A stretch of 19,477 bases of DNA, from positions 1 through 19,477 of the forward strand of contig JBLHKE010000045.1 of the NCBI GenBank assembly GCA_047619485.1, given 5' to 3'. The first letter of the stretch is position 1. The number at the start of each line of letters is the position of its first letter. The notes below the pieces were generated by a model that saw only the letters and a program-made list of their open reading frames with translations, was not told the DNA's origin and did no database searches. Shown here piece by piece: positions 7,299 through 14,866 of the stretch. The DNA comes from JBLHKE01 sp047619485 (lineage in GTDB: Bacteria; Verrucomicrobiota; Verrucomicrobiia; Verrucomicrobiales; DEV007). The position numbers were made by a program, and so were the translations under genes.

Positions 7299-10200
7299 TA
7301 CTTGGTCGGGTCGCTCACGTGGATGTCGTCGGCGAGGCCGATGAAATTTCCGATGGCGAGGGTTTGGGTGGTGCCTTCAAAGAATGAACGGATGCGATCC
7401 GGATCGGCGACCGCGCCGGAGCCGGCGGGCTTGCCGTCGACCTTGAGTTCCCAGCTGGTCGGGCTGAGCTGCATGGTGATCTTGTGCCAGTGGTTCAGGC
7501 CGACGAGGCCAGACATCTTATCCGGGGAGATGGCGCTCTGGTCGGCGACGATAAGTTGCGGCGACGCGGGCTTTGCCCATTTGTCGAACTGGAACGAGAT
7601 CGCCTGGTTTTCGGTGTCTCGTCCGAGGCCGAACAGGTTGGCCGTCGCGACCGCATGGGGGAATTTTTCAAAGTAGAACCACCCCGAGATCTCGATTTTC
7701 TGGGATGGCGCTCGTTCCCAAGTGAAGGCAATTCGATCGGTGAAATCGTTGAAGCGGATCGAGCCGCCAGCCGTTTTGTTCATCCACAGGAGGTTCTTTG
7801 CATCGATGCTCGGCGAACCCTCGACGGAAACTTCGAGGGTGCCGGTGTGGTGGGTGCTGGCCTTGCCGGATCGCAGTCTCATCCCCGGCTGGAGCGATGG
7901 CGAATCGCCGCTGAAGTAGAATGCGGTGGCGGCGCTCGGGTTGAGTGGATCACTGGCATTGCCTGCGGTGACGGGAAATTCCACCCGGGCGAACGCTCGT
8001 CGCCCGTCGGGCCACTGAGCTTCGACCGTCGCCCACGATGGTCCGGAGATTTGTGGTAGGAATGTTAGTGCGCTGCCGACGTGGGGTTCCTCGAGCCCAC
8101 GTGCCTCCCAGACGATCACCGCGTCTTCGAGTTTAAGTTCTGGATTCTTGATGCGGAATTCGAGGCTGACCGGTTCCCCGAGAGCCGCGCGCGTGGGCGT
8201 GCCGAGGATCTCTGAATCGAGTTTGGTGTAAGGCTGGGAGGCGAGCGGTGAGCGTGCCATCATGTAGGCTGAGGCGGCGAGTGCCCGCCCCTGCTGGTAG
8301 GTGACGAACTCGGTGGCGACATTGAACGTATCGGTGATCCGATCGTAGAAGGCGTAGGGCGAGTTCGGGTCGCCGTCGGTCGGGTAGATGGTCGCGCCGA
8401 GCTCGCGTTCGTAGGTGCCGATCCATGGCACGTCGGCCACTAGCGAGCCGACCGGAATGCCGGTCATGGGCAAGATGTAGTCGTCGTTGCGTGCCCATTG
8501 GTGGACGATCTCGAATGGCCGCTTGTAGCCGAGGCCTGTCAGGAAGCAGGTATTGGTCGGGTTCGCGCCAAGCTCGTAGTTCATGTTCGAGAGGATGGTT
8601 CGATCGAGTTCGCTCGATTCCGCCTGTGCCGAAGCGGCGACTAGGTCGAGCGTGTCGGAGATCGGGAAGTACCAGCCAGCAGCCTTGAAGGCTTTCGACT
8701 CGCCCGGGAACGACAGTCCGTAGGCGGACTGATCCGAGTAGCGCGCCATCTCCTGTCCCCAGCCCCAGACCTCTTGTTGGCAAGCGCGAAAATGTCCTGG
8801 ATCGAGGTCGGTGACCCCAGCTCGATTGGAGAGTTTGGCATAGGCGTAGCTGCGCGCGGCTGCTCCGTAGCCTTCGAACAGTCGCTGCCAACCCCACTTG
8901 CGGGTCTCGCTGGCATCTGGCTTGTAGTTGTCGAGGAGGAACTCGTGATACTTGCCATTCTTGGTGGCGAGGTAGAGCTCGGTGGCGGCCCAGATGATCT
9001 CGTCCCGATCCATGAAAACATCGCCATAGTGGCTGACGCGCTGGTAAGCCCCGTCGTGTCCGTGGTCGGCCCACGCTTTCTCGAGAAACTGCCAACCCTC
9101 CTGTGCCTGGCTGAGGAACTGGGTGGCGAGACCTTTGTCGATTTTCTGAAGGTGGGGGGAACCTCCCATCTGCGCGAGTGCTGCTGTGGCGGCCGCGGTG
9201 GAGGCGGTGTTCTTTGGAAAGACGATCTGACCACCCGCCTCGTCCGGGGCGATGTCATCCTCGTATTTGCGGTCGTCCGGGTAGACTAGGAAGAAAAAGC
9301 CGCCGTCGTCATCTTGCAATTGGGAGAGGAATTTTGCCTCGTGCAACGCGATCTGCATCAGGTCGCCGATCCCATCGCCGCTCTCCGGCAGGCCAAGATT
9401 GTCGAGTTCAGCTACGCCAGGAAGGGCGTCGTGGGCGAACATCAGGTGGTTGATGAGCTGGGCGCAGTTGGTGGTGTACTTGCTGTAGTCGCCAGCATCG
9501 TGGTGCCCGCCGATGGCATCGATGGTGCCTTTTTTCTGAATCGGATAGAGGCTGCTGGCGTAGCTGGTCAACTCCGGTGCCTTTTGATCCTTGTGAGGTT
9601 TTTCGGCCATGCCGTCGAGCAGGCTGTTGGCCATGTCGTCGTCAGCCCTCGGGATTCTCACTGGCTGCGTGTGGCTCGCCGCGTGGGCGAAGCGCGAGTA
9701 GGGCATGCCGATTTCAACGCCCGAGCGCTGGTGGTAGATCCCGAGGGCGTAGGTGCGTGCGATGCACGCGAACATCCCATCGCTGATGGTGAGTGGGAGT
9801 GACTCCCCGAGCGCACCGATTCCGATGACGTATTCGCCGGGTGTGTCGAAGGTGGTGAAGTCGAGTGTCAGAACCCGCTGGTACTGGCCCTCTGGGAATG
9901 GAAATCCGACATCGCGGATGCGTTTGACGGCGCCTGAGTGAATTTTCTTTCCAGTCTTCCGATCGCGCAGGTAGAACACTTTCGCACTCTCGAGCGGCAG
10001 TTCACCGGCATCGCCGAGGTAGTAGCCGACGATCGCCTGTTTGGAGAACCCGGTCTGGTAGCCAACCTGGTTGATGTGGATCGCTGGCGATTTTCTCCGC
10101 GCGCTATATCTGGTCGAGAAACTCGCACCCGCCGGGGACTTGAGAGACTCTGGCAGCCTCACTTCGACCGTGTCACCCTCGTTGAGATCCAGCGGGCTGG

Positions 10201-10546
10201 CGAGCATCAGGTAGATCTGGGTACCGATCCTCAGATCGTGGTTGCCGAGTGGCGCGTAGAGTGGCCGGCGCTTGTAGCCCAATTTGATGACGCTGCTCGA
10301 TGCAGGTTCGCCATTGATCAGAACCTTGAATTCGCCAGGCGCCGGAAGATTGACGGAACTGTTCTCGTTGACCACATCCCAGTAGGGCATCGGCTGCCCC
10401 TTCAGCTTGCGGGTGACGATCTCGAGTTCGAGGGTTTTCGAATCGAGGATGAGCAGGTGGTGGTCGCCGTCCTGCGGACGTCGCAACTCCTGTGCTGTGG
10501 CTGTCGCAGCGAGGGCGAGGATGAATGTTAGGATGCGTGCCTTCAT
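7298..10546 (-). CDS. Secreted GH9 glycanase with N-terminal Ig-like and C-terminal LamG-like domains
   Basis: This large (1082-residue) secreted enzyme belongs to glycoside hydrolase family 9 (mostly endo-beta-1,4-glucanases, some exo-enzymes). The ATG at 10544-10546 is chosen because it starts a signal peptide (MKARILTFILALAATATAQE) and overlaps the flippase stop as ATGA; the frame extends 42 codons upstream into flippase sequence without merit. A beta-rich stretch comes first, then a CelD_N-type Ig-like domain starting AIHINQVGYQTGFSKQA at about 155. GH9 hallmarks are GGHHDAGDYSKYT at 346-358 (catalytic base Asp), GANPTNTCFLTGLG at about 660, and NVATEFVTYQQGRALAA near 742-758, whose Glu746 aligns with the usual NE acid. 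After an Ig-like linker (about 775-865), the end (SGWFYFEKF, HWHKITMQLS, WELKVDGKPAG) resembles a LamG/concanavalin domain. Among export genes, it may trim or release polymer. Confidence 0.92.
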   Translation of the reverse strand: MKARILTFILALAATATAQELRRPQDGDHHLLILDSKTLELEIVTRKLKGQPMPYWDVVNENSSVNLPAPGEFKVLINGEPASSSVIKLGYKRRPLYAPLGNHDLRIGTQIYLMLASPLDLNEGDTVEVRLPESLKSPAGASFSTRYSARRKSPAIHINQVGYQTGFSKQAIVGYYLGDAGELPLESAKVFYLRDRKTGKKIHSGAVKRIRDVGFPFPEGQYQRVLTLDFTTFDTPGEYVIGIGALGESLPLTISDGMFACIARTYALGIYHQRSGVEIGMPYSRFAHAASHTQPVRIPRADDDMANSLLDGMAEKPHKDQKAPELTSYASSLYPIQKKGTIDAIGGHHDAGDYSKYTTNCAQLINHLMFAHDALPGVAELDNLGLPESGDGIGDLMQIALHEAKFLSQLQDDDGGFFFLVYPDDRKYEDDIAPDEAGGQIVFPKNTASTAAATAALAQMGGSPHLQKIDKGLATQFLSQAQEGWQFLEKAWADHGHDGAYQRVSHYGDVFMDRDEIIWAATELYLATKNGKYHEFLLDNYKPDASETRKWGWQRLFEGYGAAARSYAYAKLSNRAGVTDLDPGHFRACQQEVWGWGQEMARYSDQSAYGLSFPGESKAFKAAGWYFPISDTLDLVAASAQAESSELDRTILSNMNYELGANPTNTCFLTGLGYKRPFEIVHQWARNDDYILPMTGIPVGSLVADVPWIGTYERELGATIYPTDGDPNSPYAFYDRITDTFNVATEFVTYQQGRALAASAYMMARSPLASQPYTKLDSEILGTPTRAALGEPVSLEFRIKNPELKLEDAVIVWEARGLEEPHVGSALTFLPQISGPSWATVEAQWPDGRRAFARVEFPVTAGNASDPLNPSAATAFYFSGDSPSLQPGMRLRSGKASTHHTGTLEVSVEGSPSIDAKNLLWMNKTAGGSIRFNDFTDRIAFTWERAPSQKIEISGWFYFEKFPHAVATANLFGLGRDTENQAISFQFDKWAKPASPQLIVADQSAISPDKMSGLVGLNHWHKITMQLSPTSWELKVDGKPAGSGAVADPDRIRSFFEGTTQTLAIGNFIGLADDIHVSDPTK

Positions 10547-12057
10547 ACGTTGGTGTCGCCGCTCCATGTGGTGCGGACGGTTTTGAAATTTAACAACATG
10601 GTTGGGATCATCACGGCCAGACCACGCCAGATCAGACTGGTGATCTGCCCCTCGTGGAGAGGGAAGATCCACACGAGCGCGACGAGGAGTGCCCCGAAGG
10701 CTGCGAAGCCTGGTGCCGCGCCGCGCAGGTGGAAACTGATGTAATCACCGATACTGACGCCGAGGTGCTTGAGGATGCGAGGCAGGATGATTACCCAGCC
10801 GAAGAAGATGGCACAGGTTAGGGTCGCGGCGGCTACTCCGACCGTCTTGTAGCTGAATACGAGGGCGATGCTCAAACCGATATTGGTGACCAGCTGGCTC
10901 ACTACGATCGCGACCAGCGGACGCTCGTGGCCGGTCATGATCATGATGCTGCTGGCACAGGTGCTGGAAATCTGGGTGTTGTAGACGGAGAACAGTAGAA
11001 ATTGTCCGATCATCCAGATCTCGAACGGCACCGTGTCCATGCCGGTGAGGACGCTGATGATCGGTCCCATGTAGACGGCTCCGAGAATGTAGATGGGGGT
11101 GACGATCAAGAAGTTGAAGCGAGAGGTGCGCAGTAGGAGATCGCGCAGTCCGGCCTGGTCACCACGTGCGCGCAGGTGGGCGGCAGCTGGCGAGATCGCC
11201 TCGTCGAGGTGGTAGGCGAACATGCGCAGGATCTCAGCGACCTTGGCGGCCGCCTGGTAGTTCGCAACCGCCCCGACGCCGAGGAATGCCCCGATGATGA
11301 TTCGGTCCATCTGCATCAGCAGGCGGTTCGACATGTGGATGAGGTAGGCGGAGATTGAAAATGACAGTTGTTCTCTGATTGCGCCCGGGTGGAAGTGCTT
11401 CGCTGGATTGAGCGATAGCCCCGGCAGGAGTTTGAACGCGAACATCGCAGAGAGTGTGCTCGGGATGAGTGAGCTGATCCCTGCGATGAGAACGATCAGG
11501 CTGAACGGCACCTCCGATTTCACACAGATGGTGATGACGGTGAAGTTGGTGATGGCGATCCCGGTGCGGATCCAGTTGGCGAGGTCGAGCCGCTGCAGCC
11601 CCTGCAGCATTTCGTTGAACAGCCCAAGCGGAAAAATTAGCGCGAGGCACAGGGCGAAGTAGACGTAGGCGTCTTTGAATTCGCCGATATATTCTGGTGG
11701 TGCTACGAAAAAATGGAAGAACACCGGGCGCAGTAGAAACAGGACGCAGAACAGGAACGCGGCAAGGACCGTGAACCCCCAGAAGGCGGTTGTCAGCAGG
11801 CGGTTCATGCCCTTTACATCGTCGTCGGCCATCTTCTCGGCGACCGCTTTCTGCACGCTCATGCCGATGCCGAAATCTAGTACGAACCCCATGCCGAAGA
11901 GTGACCACAGCAGCGCCCAGAAACCGAACTCCTCCTTGCTCCACGTGCTGAACAGCATGCGGAACATGAACAGGCCCAGCCCGAGGCTGACAGCCGTCGA
12001 CACGTAGCTGCTCAGCGAGTTCTTCAAAAAACGTTTCTTCCAGCTTACTTCAGCCAT
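10543..12057 (-). CDS. Wzx-type polysaccharide flippase
   Basis: This 504-residue, strongly hydrophobic protein has about 12-14 predicted membrane segments and is of the oligosaccharidyl-lipid flippase type (MATE/MOP superfamily, RfbX/Wzx-like). It would move lipid-linked repeat units across the inner membrane. The N-terminus WKKRFLKNSLSSYVSTAVSL is a typical family opening: a short basic amphipathic helix then the first membrane span. Later landmarks are FGFWALLWSLFGMGFVLDFG and the central MDRIIIGAFLGVGAVANYQA, where D-x3-I-G-x-FLG-x5-Y is characteristic. It starts 6 bases after the stop of the polymerase/ligase gene, and its TGA overlaps the ATG of the GH9 gene. Assignment as exporter of the polymer assembled by this operon is inferred from context; the substrate is unknown. 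Confidence 0.92.
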   Translation of the reverse strand: MAEVSWKKRFLKNSLSSYVSTAVSLGLGLFMFRMLFSTWSKEEFGFWALLWSLFGMGFVLDFGIGMSVQKAVAEKMADDDVKGMNRLLTTAFWGFTVLAAFLFCVLFLLRPVFFHFFVAPPEYIGEFKDAYVYFALCLALIFPLGLFNEMLQGLQRLDLANWIRTGIAITNFTVITICVKSEVPFSLIVLIAGISSLIPSTLSAMFAFKLLPGLSLNPAKHFHPGAIREQLSFSISAYLIHMSNRLLMQMDRIIIGAFLGVGAVANYQAAAKVAEILRMFAYHLDEAISPAAAHLRARGDQAGLRDLLLRTSRFNFLIVTPIYILGAVYMGPIISVLTGMDTVPFEIWMIGQFLLFSVYNTQISSTCASSIMIMTGHERPLVAIVVSQLVTNIGLSIALVFSYKTVGVAAATLTCAIFFGWVIILPRILKHLGVSIGDYISFHLRGAAPGFAAFGALLVALVWIFPLHEGQITSLIWRGLAVMIPTMLLNFKTVRTTWSGDTNV

Positions 12058-12063
12058 GATTCT

Positions 12064-13578
12064 CTAAGAGTGCGCGGGTGATGGCTTCGGTGCCGGTGAT
12101 GGTTGTTTGATCGGTTGCGGTCGTGGTTGCCGTTCTTTTCGCGTGTCCCAGAACGCCTGATTCAACTTCCAGAGCCGGAAGACGATCGGTAGTTTGCCCT
12201 CGCGGCGGACCGAGTCGTAGTGCACAACGAGCGAGACATACATGATGAAGACCATCATGTTGATCGACTGCGTGAAGACGCGCTCGAGTTGCGAGTGCAT
12301 GTAGAACAGCGCGAGGGTGACGATCATCCCCAAGATGAACGAACCCTGGCGGGTGTTGCGGTAGTGGTGGTAGTTCTTCAGGCAGATGTAGAAGCTGAAT
12401 GCGAAGAACACCATCAGGCCGGCGAATCCGAGGTAGCCGGTCTCGGCGAGGAACATCCAGTAGAGGTTTTCGGTGTTTGGGTTCTTCTCGAAATACTTGA
12501 TCGGGAAGTAATAGCCGCGTCGCTCGTTCCATCTCTCCAGCATCCTCGAGTATCTGGCGTAGGGGCGGCTGTTGACGACGTTGTAGTTGTTCAGACCGAC
12601 GCCATGCGGATTGTCTTTCAACATCTCGTAAGAGACCTCCTCGAGCACGGTTCGCAGGTTCTGTTTCTTTTCGTAGTCGTGCGAGCCGATGAATCGGCCG
12701 AGGATGCTGTCGAGAGCCATGAGGATGACGAAGCTACCGCAGGCGACTGCCGCTCCGATGATGAGACTACGTTTGATGGTCATCTTCTGGATGGCGGCGT
12801 GGGTGATGATCGCGATGCTTCCCAGTGTAATCATGATGAGTGCGCCACGGGAGATCGAGAGGACCACCAGTAGGCCACTGCAGCCGAATGCGGTGAGGTA
12901 GACGAGGCTGTCGACCCATTTCGTCTGCCGTGACAGGCTCATTGCTAGCATCGGCAGACCGCAGAAGTAAGCCCAGGTCGCCATGGAGTTCTGGTGATCG
13001 AACGTACCTGCGACCTGGTGGACGCCGCCGAGGTAGCGCATTTTAAGAGACACGGCGCACTGGACCATGAGGGTCAGGGCGATCCCCCAGAGTATCGTCC
13101 GCAGATCGCCTGATTGGCGGATGATGTTGTAGGCAATGATGTAATAGAGGAACATCCTGCCGAAGTTCCACATTGCCATCAGGCTATACTCGGTGATTGG
13201 AGCCTGGAAGATGGAGACGCTGATGCAGACGTAGAATACGGCGAAGTAGAACAGGCCTGGCGGGATCAAACGGAAGCGGTGGCCACGTCTCGAGAGGAAG
13301 AGCGCGAGCAGTAGCGCGACGCCGAGGATGTCCTGCATCCCGATGGTGAACCCGGTCGTGTGGCCCCGGTAGGTCTCGACCGACATCAGCGTGAAGTTGA
13401 TCTTCGCCAAACCGAGGAACTTGGCGTTGCCCATGCTCGGTAAGAAGATGCAGCCGAGCATTAGCGCCCTGCGGTGCCACTGGGAACGAGCACAGTAGAC
13501 CCCCAAGATCGGCACCACCACGAAGAAGGCAACGAACGTGTAATAGAGTTTACGGATGTCGTCTGGAGAAAATTCCAC
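12064..13578 (-). CDS. O-antigen ligase/polymerase family membrane protein (Wzy/WaaL type)
   Basis: This 504-residue polytopic membrane protein resembles the Wzy_C O-antigen ligase/polymerase family. It has about 11-12 hydrophobic segments and a large hydrophilic loop around residues 290-375 containing DNPHGVGLNNYNVV, the P-x-G-x-G-x-N pattern typical of these enzymes, followed by NTENLYWMFLAETGYLGFAG. In this setting it more likely polymerises repeat units (Wzy) than ligates them to lipid A, because Wzx- and Wzz-like genes are close by; sequence alone does not decide. Translation starts at a GTG (13576-13578), as no earlier or nearby ATG gives a better protein; no Shine-Dalgarno site is clear. 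It begins 7 bases after the aminotransferase stop. The C-terminal 25 residues are Pro-, Lys- and Arg-rich (PRPQPIKQPSPAPKPSPAHS), an unusual tail probably on the cytoplasmic side. Confidence 0.85.
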   Translation of the reverse strand: MEFSPDDIRKLYYTFVAFFVVVPILGVYCARSQWHRRALMLGCIFLPSMGNAKFLGLAKINFTLMSVETYRGHTTGFTIGMQDILGVALLLALFLSRRGHRFRLIPPGLFYFAVFYVCISVSIFQAPITEYSLMAMWNFGRMFLYYIIAYNIIRQSGDLRTILWGIALTLMVQCAVSLKMRYLGGVHQVAGTFDHQNSMATWAYFCGLPMLAMSLSRQTKWVDSLVYLTAFGCSGLLVVLSISRGALIMITLGSIAIITHAAIQKMTIKRSLIIGAAVACGSFVILMALDSILGRFIGSHDYEKKQNLRTVLEEVSYEMLKDNPHGVGLNNYNVVNSRPYARYSRMLERWNERRGYYFPIKYFEKNPNTENLYWMFLAETGYLGFAGLMVFFAFSFYICLKNYHHYRNTRQGSFILGMIVTLALFYMHSQLERVFTQSINMMVFIMYVSLVVHYDSVRREGKLPIVFRLWKLNQAFWDTRKERQPRPQPIKQPSPAPKPSPAHS

Positions 13579-13585
13579 AGCTTAG

Positions 13586-14866
13586 CTATTTCATTCGGAG
13601 CAGTTTTTTGACGCCGGAGCGGAGTTTGCGATCGATGGCTTTCCAGCGGAGCTGACCCGAGAGGCTTACGACTTTCTCGAATGCATCTGCGATGTCTTGG
13701 ACGTCGGATTCATCCCCGAGGAGCGATTGGTGGGCGAGTACGATGCCGGTCGCTCCCGAGACGCGCTCGGCGACCGGGCACTGCGAGTGGATCCCTAGTT
13801 CGCGGGTCGCGTCTTTGCCCTCAGGGAACTTCCAGATGTCGACGCCGGGCTGCCAGAGCTCCGACTGGTAGACGATCTCGTAAGGGGCTGTAACTGGGAT
13901 GCCCTCCTCCTTGAGTGCGTTGACGAACACGTCGCGGGGAACTCCGCCGACTGCGGTGGGATCGTAGCTCATCGATAGGCAATACATGCCCTGTCGGGTC
14001 ACCTCCGGTTTCGCTGCGAGCACCTGTAGTCCTTCGATGGCGTCGAGTTGCCCGCGCAAGTGTTCGATGTTGTTAGCGCGGGTGGCGATCTGATCCGGTA
14101 AGCGGGAGAGCTGTCCCACCAGCACCGCTGCCTGAAATTCAGTGATGCGGTTGTTGCTGCCAAAACCGGTAGGCTTGTCTGGCGAGGGGCTGCGGCCACA
14201 GTTGATCAGGCGATAGATCTTGTCCGCGAGTTCATCATCGTTGGTGGTCAGGGCACCGCCTTCACCGGCGGTCATCCCCTTTGTGTGCTGGAAGCTGAAC
14301 GAGCCGATGTCGCCCATGCTACCGATCGCTTGACCTCGCCACTGTGATCCATGGGTGTGCGCGCAATCTTCGATCACGCGCAGGTCGTGCTCTTTGGCGA
14401 TGGCGAGCAACTCGTCCATCTGTGCGAGTTGGCTGTAGAGGTGCACCGGGATGATGCAGCGAGTGCGCGGGGTGATCTTCTTGCGGACGTCGTCAGGATC
14501 TAGGCACCAGTCGCCTTCGCGCACGTCTGCGAAGATCGGGGTCGCTCCGACTTGGATCGCACACCAGGCGGTGGCGAGCCAGGTGAGCGCTGGGACGATG
14601 ACTTCATCACCAGGACCGATCCCGAGTGCCTTGAGTGCGAGTTCGAGCGTGACCGAACCGTTGCTGGCACAGAGGACGTGTTGGACGCCTTGGAACGCCG
14701 CGAACTTCTGAGTGAACTCTGCCTCGATTGGTCCGTTGAATCCCCAGGTACCACTCTCGAGCGCCTGCATGAGGCCGATGCGTTCCTCGTCGCCGAAGAT
14801 CGGCCAAGCGGAGAACGGTCTGCTGCGGACAGGGGCGCCGCCCTGGATGGCTAGTTTGTTAGACAT
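13586..14866 (-). CDS. DegT/DnrJ/EryC1 family PLP-dependent sugar or cyclitol aminotransferase
   Basis: This 426-residue fold-type I PLP enzyme belongs to the DegT/DnrJ/EryC1 family, which transfers an amino group to a keto-sugar or keto-cyclitol. Visible features are GTWGFNGPIEAEFTQKFA near the N-terminus, the cofactor-binding stretch SNGSVTLELALKALGIGPGD at 68-87, EDCAHTHGS at 166-174 (Asp167 for the pyridine nitrogen) and the Schiff-base Lys196 in SFSFQHTKGMTAGEGG. The SFQxTK...GEGG form resembles the branch containing AHBA synthase and scyllo-inosose aminotransferases more than the SFyPtKNL...GDGG branch of common nucleotide-sugar enzymes; this is judgement from motif memory. Its ATG overlaps the end of the GMC gene by 8 bases. 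Together they could form a two-step alcohol-to-ketone-to-amine route for a precursor of the polymer. Confidence 0.93.
   Translation of the reverse strand: MSNKLAIQGGAPVRSRPFSAWPIFGDEERIGLMQALESGTWGFNGPIEAEFTQKFAAFQGVQHVLCASNGSVTLELALKALGIGPGDEVIVPALTWLATAWCAIQVGATPIFADVREGDWCLDPDDVRKKITPRTRCIIPVHLYSQLAQMDELLAIAKEHDLRVIEDCAHTHGSQWRGQAIGSMGDIGSFSFQHTKGMTAGEGGALTTNDDELADKIYRLINCGRSPSPDKPTGFGSNNRITEFQAAVLVGQLSRLPDQIATRANNIEHLRGQLDAIEGLQVLAAKPEVTRQGMYCLSMSYDPTAVGGVPRDVFVNALKEEGIPVTAPYEIVYQSELWQPGVDIWKFPEGKDATRELGIHSQCPVAERVSGATGIVLAHQSLLGDESDVQDIADAFEKVVSLSGQLRWKAIDRKLRSGVKKLLRMK

Noticed and set aside
6735..7676. Long open plus-strand frame (313 codons) opposite the GT4 and GH9 genes
   Set aside because: It lies antisense to two well-supported genes, has no recognisable domain and reads like the complement of high-GC coding DNA.
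8133..9095. Long open minus-strand frame (320 codons) inside the GH9 gene
   Set aside because: It is Arg- and Pro-rich out-of-frame sequence within the GH9 catalytic domain, whose own frame carries all motifs.
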